A stretch of 64,000 bases of DNA, from positions 1 to 64,000 of the forward strand of contig NZ_QMEA01000063.1 of assembly GCF_012912105.1 (NCBI RefSeq). The letters are read 5' to 3'. Of the stretch, positions 7,566-15,851 are shown piece by piece. The stretch is from Brasilonema sp. UFV-L1. GTDB taxonomy: Bacteria > Cyanobacteriota > Cyanobacteriia > Cyanobacteriales > Nostocaceae. The notes beneath the pieces were generated by a model, which was given only the letters and a program-made list of their open reading frames with translations, ran no database searches and had not been told where the DNA came from. A program made the translations under genes and the position numbers. Each line of letters begins with the position of its first letter. Positions within the stretch are counted from its first letter, which is position 1.

Positions 7566-8603
7566 TTAAGGACCACCAACACTAATACCAGAATAGCCAT
7601 AAGATCTCGAATAGTTATAAGATCTAGAATAGTCTGAATAGTATGGTCTTGTGCTCATATTACTTACCCCCAAAAACTGGAGAGTTTCTGCTCCAGCGAC
7701 TCCATCTGGACGAAAGCCAAGACTTGCCTGGAAGTTTCTAACTGCTCTCTCAGTTGAGGAATCATAATATCCAGTGACAGGAAGATTACCCAACGCTCTC
7801 TGAAGTTCTGCCACAGCTTCACCTCTGGAGCCTCTTCTCAAAGTAATACTACGCCTATAGCTGTCATTAGGATACGCATTAGGATACGGACGGTAAACTG
7901 TACTGCTAAAACTATCATTACGATACAGAGGATAATCTGTGGATGGTCTTCTGATGGTAATGCTTCCCAATCCAAGATAACTCAGAGTCTCTGCTCCAGC
8001 GACTCCATCTGGACGCAAGCCATTGTTTGCTTGGAAGTCCCTAACTGCTCTTTGAGTGACTGAACCATAGTATCCTGTGACTGAGACATTGCCCAAAGCT
8101 CTTTGAAGTTCTGCCACAGCCTCACCTCGGGAGCCTCTTTTAAGAGTAATATTACCACCAATGCCATAGTCAGGAGTATATTCTCTGGGAATGCGGCGAG
8201 AAGCATATTCCCTGTTGGCGTTCTTATTGATCCAATTCGCAGAAACGTAATTACCTGTAGACAACCGAGCAAATCCTTTCCTATATCCTACGACTCGTGG
8301 CAAGCGTGAGCCATTGGAGTTACATTTTACAGAGCGATGACAAGTACTAGGACCTGTGCGAACATTAAGACAGCTGCCGTTAGTCGTAACAACGTACCTA
8401 CCCGGACCATTGTATGTTGCTTCAGCAACTCCTGCTTGAGTGAGAATTGCCAACAAGGTACTGATGCTCGTGAAAGTTAACCATGCAGATTTGAAATATT
8501 TTTGCCAACTGAATGTGAGTTTAAACTCAGGAAGATGGTATTCAGTATCTGCAGTGACCTTTGCATATGCACTATCCATAAGAGAATAAGCAAGATATTC
8601 CAT
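7566..8603 (-). CDS. SH3b plus two peptidoglycan-binding domains, exported
   Basis: 345 aa. The N-terminus MEYLAYSLMDSAYAKVT is shared with the paralogue at 10762-11406. Then comes a hydrophobic segment (residues ~38-58) that is probably a signal or membrane anchor. An SH3-like domain follows (NVRTGPSTCHRSV, residues ~75-125). Two PG_binding_1 repeats follow (ITLKRGSRGEAVAELQRALG ~150-205 and ITLRRGSRGEAVAELQRALG ~250-305). The tail is Tyr/Ser/Arg-rich. Such proteins bind the cell wall, and no catalytic domain is present. The two PG-binding repeats are nearly identical, suggesting recent internal duplication. Confidence 0.85.
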   Translation of the reverse strand: MEYLAYSLMDSAYAKVTADTEYHLPEFKLTFSWQKYFKSAWLTFTSISTLLAILTQAGVAEATYNGPGRYVVTTNGSCLNVRTGPSTCHRSVKCNSNGSRLPRVVGYRKGFARLSTGNYVSANWINKNANREYASRRIPREYTPDYGIGGNITLKRGSRGEAVAELQRALGNVSVTGYYGSVTQRAVRDFQANNGLRPDGVAGAETLSYLGLGSITIRRPSTDYPLYRNDSFSSTVYRPYPNAYPNDSYRRSITLRRGSRGEAVAELQRALGNLPVTGYYDSSTERAVRNFQASLGFRPDGVAGAETLQFLGVSNMSTRPYYSDYSRSYNYSRSYGYSGISVGGP

Positions 8604-8665
8604 AACATTCTCCTTTGTACTAAAAGTCGTTTGATTCTAATATTTGACTAGTATAAAAGTTTTCT

Positions 8666-8824
8666 GGCGTTGCTGAATCAGCGTATGAATTGTCATTCTG
8701 AGCGTAACGAAGTGAAGCGTTAGCGCAGCGTGTCCGCAGGACATAGAATCTCTGCAGATGCTTCATTTCGCTTCGCTACATTCAGCATGACAAAACTAGA
8801 TTCATACTTCAAATCAGCAACGCC
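8666..8824. mobile_element. MITE, family A, copy 1
   Basis: 159 bp with imperfect terminal inverted repeats starting GGCGTTGCTGA and sharing GTATGAAT and TCAT.CTG further in. It is flanked by an exact 8-bp duplication AGTTTTCT (8658-8665 and 8825-8832). The interior is a near palindrome (GAAGCG...CGCTTC), so the whole element can fold into one hairpin. No ORF. A second copy is at 52899-53080 in inverse orientation. The parent transposase is not in the window. Confidence 0.85.
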
Positions 8825-8833
8825 AGTTTTCTT

Positions 8834-10261
8834 TTAAAGATTGAGCTTTTTAATCTCTCCGTAAGCGCGATAGAAACCGCCATGCGATGATTCTCGAATT
8901 TCTTGCACCAAATACCGCACTCCTTTTTCCCGAATATTTTTAGGAAACTGCACCATCCAATCAGGATGATAACCCGGAGAAACTACCCGTACCCGCAGCT
9001 TGCTACCGTCCTGGAAGCACTCTACTATCACTCCCTGGCTGGTATCAGAGGTCGTTTCTAATTCTAAGCTGGAAACAGGAGTTCCACTGATTTGAGGTGC
9101 TTTGATATTTACAGTTTGAGGCAATTCACCTAAGTGGGCTGCCTTAATTGCTGCCTCACTGGCGTCAATACAAGCTAGTGCTCCTTGAGTGGTTACAATA
9201 TAAAGGCGTTCACCAAACAACTGCATAGATAAGGCAGAACCATACCCTGTGCTCAGTTTCCAAAGCCTATCTCCTGTTTGGGTGAAGCAATAAATCGATG
9301 AGGAACTATCTCCCGCAAAGACATACTTGCCTTTTTCTGCTGTGGCACAGGAATACACAAAGTCATCACAACGATACACAGCTAACGCCTCACCTTGTTT
9401 GCTAAAGCAATGGACTTTTTTAGCACTAGTACCAGCATAAACTTTATCAGCCTCTTGCCAGCCAAACAATACCGTTCCATCAGTAGGTTGATGCCAGACT
9501 TGTTTGCCAAACTCTAAATCATACATCGTTACCCCAGCACCATGACCGTGGTAAAATCCTGCTACATCAGCACGAATCATCCACCCTGATCTACCTTGAC
9601 TTAATCGCGTCCATTGAGATTCGCCTTCTGGGTCAATCTTAACAACAGCCCCTTGTGCATCGGAAACCCCCAAAATACCGTCATAGATGTCTAACCAGAA
9701 AATATCAATGTTCTCATCAATTTCATAAGCTAATCTAGGTAATTTCCCACTCAAATCGTAAACGTTGCCGTCATCACAACCGACATAAATCCAGACATCA
9801 TCAGCCACAATACACTTGACACCATCAGGTAGTTGAAACTGATTCAATACCTCACCTTGATGATTCAACTTAAAGACCTGTCCGTTTTGATTACCTACCC
9901 AACAGTGGTTTATATCTATAAAAATACCAAAAGCAGCCGAACCAGAGTCAAATTTCCATAAAATAGGAGAACGCTGAGCGGTAGAAGGTGAACTGGTTAC
10001 CTGACGACGCGTGAGAGGTCGTTTTTTTCGCACCCCCATGACTGCTTGTTCATATCCCTTGCGTAACTTTTCGTTAATTTTCTTATCAGCTTCTGCTTTT
10101 GCTTTTTCAGGTGTAGGATAGCTCTTAGTCTGAGTTTGTCCTGGATCGCCAATACGACCATAACGGATTTTTACTTCCACACCATCAACGATGACTTCAT
10201 AAAACTTATGAGAACCGCCTTCTACCTCGGAAAGTTCCAGATAAGTTGTTTGGGCAGCCAT
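8834..10261 (-). CDS. WGR domain fused to a beta-propeller (PQQ/WD-like)
   Basis: 475 aa. Residues ~5-85 form a WGR domain (YLELSEVEGGSHKFYEV, KIRYGRIGDPGQTQTKSY). A basic linker (KKRPLTRRQ) follows, and residues ~115-380 contain repeating strands of the kind NHCWVGNQNGQVFKLNHQG and YVFAGDSSSSIYCFTQTGDR, consistent with a PQQ-like propeller. WGR domains bind nucleic acid ends in PARPs and occur alone or fused in bacteria. The propeller probably mediates protein contacts. No signal peptide, so cytosolic. Function unknown. Its stop is 10 bp from the MITE. Confidence 0.75.
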   Translation of the reverse strand: MAAQTTYLELSEVEGGSHKFYEVIVDGVEVKIRYGRIGDPGQTQTKSYPTPEKAKAEADKKINEKLRKGYEQAVMGVRKKRPLTRRQVTSSPSTAQRSPILWKFDSGSAAFGIFIDINHCWVGNQNGQVFKLNHQGEVLNQFQLPDGVKCIVADDVWIYVGCDDGNVYDLSGKLPRLAYEIDENIDIFWLDIYDGILGVSDAQGAVVKIDPEGESQWTRLSQGRSGWMIRADVAGFYHGHGAGVTMYDLEFGKQVWHQPTDGTVLFGWQEADKVYAGTSAKKVHCFSKQGEALAVYRCDDFVYSCATAEKGKYVFAGDSSSSIYCFTQTGDRLWKLSTGYGSALSMQLFGERLYIVTTQGALACIDASEAAIKAAHLGELPQTVNIKAPQISGTPVSSLELETTSDTSQGVIVECFQDGSKLRVRVVSPGYHPDWMVQFPKNIREKGVRYLVQEIRESSHGGFYRAYGEIKKLNL

Positions 10262-10761
10262 TATTAAACTCCTTTCATATTAACCTTATTTTTATCAGTG
10301 TTTATGTAGTTCTCCTTTAGACTTTCACCGATATGAATAAAAAATTGCTATGAAAAAAATAATAGCGATCAGCCTCTGGCTTAACGATTTGCGTATCGCA
10401 AACCAGCTTCAAAAGAGAATCGCCGATGATTGAAGTGCAGAAGTCCCTGAATTTTATTCATGAGGGTGAAGCCCGTAGTTAACAACAATTGCTACAACGG
10501 GTAGACTCCCATTGTAGCAACTGACTTTAGGTTTTCCAAATTCAAGCAACTGCCGCGTGGAAACGGAGTTATGAAAGACCACTGATAAATGCTAAACGTT
10601 TGAGGATAATGAAGACCTGTGGGACTCGTTAAATCAGGCTCAATTTTTGGTTCAATTTAACGGCTTGTTGGTCTTTTGCACTGTTGCAAGCAGAGATTTG
10701 TTTTAAGTTACGCCAATATAGCCAACAATCCTACGACTTCAAGCCGTGAGTGTGTCAACTG
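10262..10761. other. Intergenic with strong hairpin and IS605-like remnant
   Basis: No gene. A 12-bp-paired hairpin TTGCTACAACGGG/CCCATTGTAGCAA lies at 10489-10520. The right edge AATCCTACGACTTC...GTGTGTCAA (about 10727-10758) resembles IS605-type right tips as at 2951-2999 and 7459-7547, in a more eroded form. An AGCCTCTGGCTT palindrome near 10374 recurs, on the other strand, inside the methyltransferase tail at 62.3 kb. Confidence 0.4.
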
Positions 10762-11406
10762 TTAATATACTCCCAAAGCAGAGAGTGTTTGTGGTCCAGC
10801 AACTCCATCCACAAGTAAACCATTATTTGCTTGATAGTTGCGGACTGCATTTGCTGTCACTGAACCGTAGTATGCAGTCGGTGTGATTCCCAGAGTTCTT
10901 TGCAGTTTAGCAACAGCAGAACCTTGAGAGCCTACACTCAAAGTGTAAGGACCACCAACACCAGGACCAGGATTGTACCCTTTACCAGGTTTGTTGCTAA
11001 TCCAATTTGCACCAACGTAATAACCATTGGATAGCTTAGCAAATCCATTGCTGTATCCTACGACTCGTGGAAGTCGTGAGCCATTACGGTAAGATGCAAC
11101 AGAAGCATAAGATGAGCCAGGACCTTTGCGGACTAAGAGGTCACTGCCTTTTGTCTGAACATAATAGTTGTTTCCGGGACCGTAGTAAGCGGCTGTTGCT
11201 GTTTGAGCTGGAGCTAAAATCGCTAACAACGCACCGATGCTCGCGAAAATTAACCACGCAGATTTGAAATTTCTGTTCCAGTTGAATTTCACTTGAAATT
11301 CTGGCACTTGAAATTCTGGCACTTGAAATTCTGGAACGCTGAATTCTGTATCTTTCGTCGCCTCTGCGTAGGCGCTATCCATGAGAGAATAAGCAAGATA
11401 TTCCAC
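10762..11406 (-). CDS. SH3b plus one peptidoglycan-binding domain, exported
   Basis: 214 aa, a shorter paralogue of the protein at 7566-8603. It shares the unusual start MEYLAYSLMDSAYAEAT, a hydrophobic export segment (residues ~50-72), an SH3-like domain (LLVRKGPGSSYASVASYRNG, ~90-140) and one PG_binding_1 domain (YTLSVGSQGSAVAKLQRTLG, ~155-212). Near the N-terminus the segment FQVPE is repeated three times (VPEFQVPEFQVPEFQV), from a 15-bp tandem repeat in the DNA at about 11287-11335. Likely binds peptidoglycan at the cell envelope; no enzyme domain. Confidence 0.85.
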   Translation of the reverse strand: MEYLAYSLMDSAYAEATKDTEFSVPEFQVPEFQVPEFQVKFNWNRNFKSAWLIFASIGALLAILAPAQTATAAYYGPGNNYYVQTKGSDLLVRKGPGSSYASVASYRNGSRLPRVVGYSNGFAKLSNGYYVGANWISNKPGKGYNPGPGVGGPYTLSVGSQGSAVAKLQRTLGITPTAYYGSVTANAVRNYQANNGLLVDGVAGPQTLSALGVY

Positions 11407-11667
11407 AGTCAGCTCCTTAATACTGAAAAATTCACAAATGCAGGTTTGACTTCGCTTTCTGGTGAATTTTGTCTAATGTAACCTAGACTACGCTTTATCG
11501 TAAAGGATTTTTACCTAGAACATAATTAAGAAAACATAATTTTTATAAAAAATATCCGGAAGAATGCGTTCACTGCTTGTTACATAAGCTCTGCCAATTG
11601 TTCTTGAAAATACGATGCGATTATGTGGAGCGCACAACGCCAAGCGTCGCACCAATCGCAATTTATA

Positions 11668-11798
11668 AGTAGGTCAAGATTGAAAAACGTAAAATACAAT
11701 TTTGGCGATTACTACCCTGCGGGAAGCCCCCTCCGGGGTCTACGCTTCACTCCGTTTCACTCGTAATGACATTTTACGCTTAATTAGGTTGACCTACT
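11668..11798. mobile_element. MITE-like element with TA flanks
   Basis: 131 bp with terminal inverted repeats AGTAGGTCAA / TTGACCTACT, bounded by TA on both sides (11666-11667, 11799-11800), as for IS630/Tc1-type elements. Inner parts ACGTAAAAT and ATTTTACG also pair. The middle carries the dispersed repeat CCCTGCGGGAAGCC. No ORF. The rest of the 11407-11826 gap shows only AT-rich sequence. Confidence 0.7.
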
Positions 11799-11826
11799 TA
11801 GTATTTGCAACAGTAAAGCAGCCAAC

Positions 11827-12735
11827 TTATTTTGTAAACTGCTTTGAAGTGGAAAAAGTATCCGAGCGTACTTGTTGACCATTTCGCCAAACTTCTACCT
11901 TGTCAGAACTAACAACATAGGAAAAACTACCATTGTCTGCTTGATACTGAGAACTGCCAACACTCCTAGCAGGAAGGCGTACAGGATGGCTTGGGTCTTG
12001 CTTTAATTGCCCAATATAAAACAACTGACCATTCTCCTGACAGACTTTCACAAAAATATTTGCTGTTTCGCCTTCAATCACTGTAGTACCATTGCATTTA
12101 GTATCAGCCATCACAGACCCAACAGCCACTGGAATTGGTTGCACAGGTGAGACTTGGTTGATTTCGTGATTTGCTTGAGAAGCGACAGTTGTAGGACTTG
12201 TCATGTTTTGTTGTGGGATTTTTCCTGCAATCAAAGATGGTAATGTCGTCATGGGGTCAACAGCAAAACGCTGATTTCTACGCACTTCAAAGTGTAGGTG
12301 AGGTGCTGTACTATTACCTGTCGATCCCATTTCTGCAATGACTTGTCCTTGGCTCACCTGTTGACTTTGTTTTACTAAAAGGCGGCTATTGTGACCGTAA
12401 ACTGTAATACTTTCATCAGGATGCTTAAGAACTACAGCATTTCCTAATCCCCATTCGTTCCAACCTGCTTTAACTACTGTACCAGATGCGGCAGCAACAA
12501 TAGGAGTTCCAGATGCTCCTGCGATGTCAATTCCTTCATGTTGATATTTGCGAAAACCCTGAGAAACTATTCCCTGAGTGGGCCAAACTAAGTTAGAAAG
12601 AAGAGATTTTTGTGGAGTGTTAGAACTTTTTGCTGTCTGAGTTAAAACCTGTGTATTTGTATTTAGGACAGTAAGGAAAGACGTTAATCCGATCAAGTTA
12701 TACGTACAGATTTGAGCGATGGTAACTTTTTTCAT
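11827..12735 (-). CDS. M23 family metallopeptidase (LytM-like)
   Basis: 302 aa. An N-terminal signal-like segment (residues ~8-30) is followed by a peptidase M23 domain (~50-155) with zinc ligands His66 and Asp70 (HEGIDIAG) and the HLHFEV motif (His146, His148). All usual catalytic residues are present, so it is probably an active endopeptidase that trims peptidoglycan cross-links in the periplasm. The C-terminal ~100 residues (after ASQANHEINQVSP) contain a predicted beta-rich region of unknown role. It neighbours the two wall-binding proteins, consistent with an envelope role. Confidence 0.9.
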   Translation of the reverse strand: MKKVTIAQICTYNLIGLTSFLTVLNTNTQVLTQTAKSSNTPQKSLLSNLVWPTQGIVSQGFRKYQHEGIDIAGASGTPIVAAASGTVVKAGWNEWGLGNAVVLKHPDESITVYGHNSRLLVKQSQQVSQGQVIAEMGSTGNSTAPHLHFEVRRNQRFAVDPMTTLPSLIAGKIPQQNMTSPTTVASQANHEINQVSPVQPIPVAVGSVMADTKCNGTTVIEGETANIFVKVCQENGQLFYIGQLKQDPSHPVRLPARSVGSSQYQADNGSFSYVVSSDKVEVWRNGQQVRSDTFSTSKQFTK

Positions 12736-13022
12736 CAGTTAGAGCTTGTAAAAAATGGTTCAGGATGTCTTGAGTTATTTGCTGTTACAGTCTTAAGTCA
12801 ACTACATCAGGAGTGTCAGCATAGAAAAACCCTCATTCCGGCTGACGATACCCTTCTCGTAGTTAGGAGAGGGGTTAAGGGGAGGATGAATATTGTGATG
12901 GTGTCAAAATTAGCCGGACAGTTTGTAACTATGGGGAAATATGACCGACGCGGTGAGGAGACAAAGCGCAAGGTGATGGAGAAATTGGATATTGCTTACA
13001 CCAAGCATCATGAATGATATTG

Positions 13023-14441
13023 TTATTTATACAAGTTCCAAGTATTTTGAATTTCCAAAGCCATTTCTTGCCGCAAGTCCCAAGGTAGTAGAACTTCCAC
13101 TTTGGAACCCAAAGCTCGTAACCATCTAACAACGTAGTAGTCTGTAACTCGGTAATAGACTTGGTAGTAGGCGTCGGTATGTGGACGGGATTGGAGAATT
13201 TCTAAAATAGCCTGTCGTTGTTCTGGGTTAGGTGTGTATTGTTTGATTAATGTTGCTGCTGTTTCGCAATTAATAGCGGTAAATTTATCGTGAATACTGA
13301 TTCCTTTTATGTAAGAGTAATGAAAATCTTGTTCAAACCGCAATACCATTAGTGCTTTATCTTTATAAAAATCACAACCCCAAGCTTCTTGTAATTTAGC
13401 ATTAACTGTTTTTTGAGTTGGAAGTCGATTATATTCATATTTTTCTCTTAATAATTGCGGTACGCGAGTGTCTTTCCAATTTAATCTTTCTAGACGTTGA
13501 CAAATAATCCTGTCTAAGCGATATTTATACCAGTTAATATCACCTTTTGGAGTACTGCCATAGGCACACAAGTATTTAGCGCGTTCCATAAAGTAAATGC
13601 AAACTGGATAAACAACACATTCCTTAATCTGATTTTGATGGGCGCTGTGATAAGTTAACAACAGAGGTGGAATTTGTCCTGAGTCCCAAAGAGACTGCAA
13701 TTCACTTTGGATTTCATCCACTGCATCTTGTGTAGGACTGGATTCTGGCACGACATAATCAACGTATAAAAAAACGCGATGAATATCTTCATCAACTTCA
13801 TCTTCTGAAATTTCTTGAGCCAGCAAAGGTAAACTAGGGTCAAGAAAACTAAACATACCTAAAGTTCCAGTTAAATAAGCTTGTTTTTTAATACTTAAAG
13901 TTGTTTCATAACCAAGATTTTCTGATTGACTGGAAATTGGCAATCTTTCTACTCGGCGGTAATATTTGCTTCTACCAGTGACATTATTTACTCGTTGCAA
14001 GCAGTTTCGCTTAACTAATAAATCTAAATCGCTTTGAAGTGATTTGCGAACTTGAGCAAATAACCGTTCTTCCAGGAGATTTTCTAGGTCAGAATTCGAT
14101 AAAGGTATTTGTTTTTGCAGAGAATTACGCCATTCATCTATAGGCACTTCCAATTCTAATAACCATTGTCCGGTTGTTTTAATACAAGCACAGTTGGGGT
14201 CTTGATGGTTGAGGATGTCTGCTTGCTTTTCATCCTTGTGAGTCTCAGTAAAGAAAGCTTGACGCCAATCAGTGTACGTAAAGTGGTCGCCAAGAGCAGT
14301 GTGTCCTATATCACTGTAGAGCCAAGATAACAATGCCCACAGCCGTATAGCGCGAGTAAGATTATGAGTTTGGTTTAGAAAGCCATTGGCTAGCTGTTGT
14401 AAAAGTTTGGGATGCGGGGGATTGGTGAATAGTGTATTCAC
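13023..14441 (-). CDS. TIGR03985-family CRISPR-associated protein (WYL-domain regulator-like)
   Basis: 472 aa. Length, the N-terminal HTH-like part (LARSAIRLWALLSWLYSD region, residues ~20-60) and a C-terminal WYL-like region (VCIYFMERAKYLCAYGS, KYRLDRI) fit the cyanobacterial CRISPR-associated TIGR03985 family. WYL proteins are usually transcription regulators that sense nucleic-acid-like ligands. It is divergent from the type III-D operon with 114 bp between starts, so it probably controls that shared promoter and its own gene. The family call is from recall of its signature and locus, not from a search. Confidence 0.7.
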   Translation of the reverse strand: MNTLFTNPPHPKLLQQLANGFLNQTHNLTRAIRLWALLSWLYSDIGHTALGDHFTYTDWRQAFFTETHKDEKQADILNHQDPNCACIKTTGQWLLELEVPIDEWRNSLQKQIPLSNSDLENLLEERLFAQVRKSLQSDLDLLVKRNCLQRVNNVTGRSKYYRRVERLPISSQSENLGYETTLSIKKQAYLTGTLGMFSFLDPSLPLLAQEISEDEVDEDIHRVFLYVDYVVPESSPTQDAVDEIQSELQSLWDSGQIPPLLLTYHSAHQNQIKECVVYPVCIYFMERAKYLCAYGSTPKGDINWYKYRLDRIICQRLERLNWKDTRVPQLLREKYEYNRLPTQKTVNAKLQEAWGCDFYKDKALMVLRFEQDFHYSYIKGISIHDKFTAINCETAATLIKQYTPNPEQRQAILEILQSRPHTDAYYQVYYRVTDYYVVRWLRALGSKVEVLLPWDLRQEMALEIQNTWNLYK

Positions 14442-14555
14442 GGTTGGTTAAGGTGTCTAAGTTGTGCTTTCCAAGGTAGCAGGTATTGGAAGGGGGTATT
14501 TCCGATACTGTGTAATACTGGGTATGGCAATTTTGAAAACTGATACACTTACCGT
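14442..14555. promoter_or_regulatory. Divergent promoter region of the CRISPR locus
   Basis: The only spacer between the WYL gene and the cas operon. It contains two ATACTG hexamers 10 bp apart (14505-14510 and 14515-14520) on the same face of the helix, and three GGTAT words (about 14482, 14496, 14523) around them. These are candidate operator sites for the WYL protein. No clear -10/-35 pair can be fixed by eye. Confidence 0.35.
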
Positions 14556-15851
14556 ATGAGTACATCAGAGTTTGATAAGTACAAGGTAGACCATCTGTTT
14601 TTGCTGATTGGTGAAAATCCTCTGCCCAACTACATTGCAGCAAAGCTGTTGCTGAATGAGGGTGGAACTGTTTACTTGGTACACACAGCAGGTACAGTAG
14701 AACAGGCTAAACGGCTGCAAAATATTCTCTCAAGCGAACGAAATGGTTTGAAAGCAGAACTGCGATCGCTCAATGATTATGAGTCTGATGCTTATTACAT
14801 CCAAAAAGAAATTGGAGAAAAGTTAAAAAGCATAAAAAGCGGAAAAATAGGGCTAAATTATACAGGCGGTACAAAAGCGATGTCCACGCACGCCTATCGA
14901 ATATTGTTTTACGAAGAGGTTACAGATAGAACGTACAAACAGCGTGCAGATATTATTTTTAGCTATCTCGATCCTCGTAGATTAGAGATGTGTATTGATA
15001 GGGAAGATAACGAGCGCGTTCGTTTAAAAATAAAACCAGACACACTGCAAGTCAAACTGGTAAAAATATTCCAGCTACATGGGTTGGAGTTAAAGCAAAA
15101 TCCTACAGAACAAGCACAACAAGCACAATTACCACAATTGGCAACAGAACTTGCCAATGTCTTTAAGGAAGAGACTAAATCAAAGCAGTGGTTTGATTGG
15201 TTCTACAACGTTTTTCGCGAGCAAACTTATAAGCAAAAATCAAACGGTGGGGGAGATTGGAAGAGTAAGACATCTCTGATGGAAGTATCAATATCTCTGG
15301 AGAAATTACCGCAAGAAATTGTTGCAGCGTTCAAACAAGAAAACTTTGTTACACCTGACGCTCAACTTTCGTTACAAGAAGTCCAAAAAACAGGAGTTTT
15401 CAAAGAAGTTAAAAGTTTTTGTAAATGGCTAGATGGTATATGGTTAGAACATTATGTTTTAGAACAAGTAAAAAAGATTGCTCATAGTCAATTGATAACA
15501 GACTACGGACTTAATTTTGAAATTCCTCTCACAGGTACTAGAGACGGATTTGAATTTGATGTTGCGTTCACACGTGGCTATCAACTTTTTGCTATTTCTT
15601 GTACAACAACCGATAAGAGAGGAACATGTAAGCTCAAGCTTTTTGAAGCATATCTTAGAGCAAAACAAATGGGAGGAGATGAAGCTAGAGTGGCTTTAAT
15701 TTGTTGTTCTGGTGAGCCAGATACTCTCAAAGCAGAAATGACGGAGACGCTGGCAAAGAATAAAATTGCTGTTTTTGGACGCGAAGACTTAGTCAATTTA
15801 TCCAAAAAAATTACTGAGTGGATTGTTCAAAATGACAGGGAGGCAAAATGA
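14556..15851 (+). CDS. CARF-domain DUF1887 (Card1/Can2-like) CRISPR ancillary protein with altered nuclease site
   Basis: 431 aa. The N-terminal CARF domain (~1-140) carries the ligand-loop motif NYTGGTKAMS starting at Asn101, as in cyclic-oligoadenylate sensors of the Card1/Can2 type. The C-terminal PD-(D/E)xK-like fold keeps Asp335 (EFDV), but the position of the usual E-C-K reads Ser348-Cys349-Thr350 (AISCTTT). The catalytic Glu and Lys of Card1-type nucleases are therefore missing. It is first in the operon and overlaps cas10 by 4 bp. Probably activated by signal from Cas10, but nuclease activity is doubtful. Alternatively a neighbouring residue set serves as the active site. Confidence 0.75.
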   Translation: MSTSEFDKYKVDHLFLLIGENPLPNYIAAKLLLNEGGTVYLVHTAGTVEQAKRLQNILSSERNGLKAELRSLNDYESDAYYIQKEIGEKLKSIKSGKIGLNYTGGTKAMSTHAYRILFYEEVTDRTYKQRADIIFSYLDPRRLEMCIDREDNERVRLKIKPDTLQVKLVKIFQLHGLELKQNPTEQAQQAQLPQLATELANVFKEETKSKQWFDWFYNVFREQTYKQKSNGGGDWKSKTSLMEVSISLEKLPQEIVAAFKQENFVTPDAQLSLQEVQKTGVFKEVKSFCKWLDGIWLEHYVLEQVKKIAHSQLITDYGLNFEIPLTGTRDGFEFDVAFTRGYQLFAISCTTTDKRGTCKLKLFEAYLRAKQMGGDEARVALICCSGEPDTLKAEMTETLAKNKIAVFGREDLVNLSKKITEWIVQNDREAK

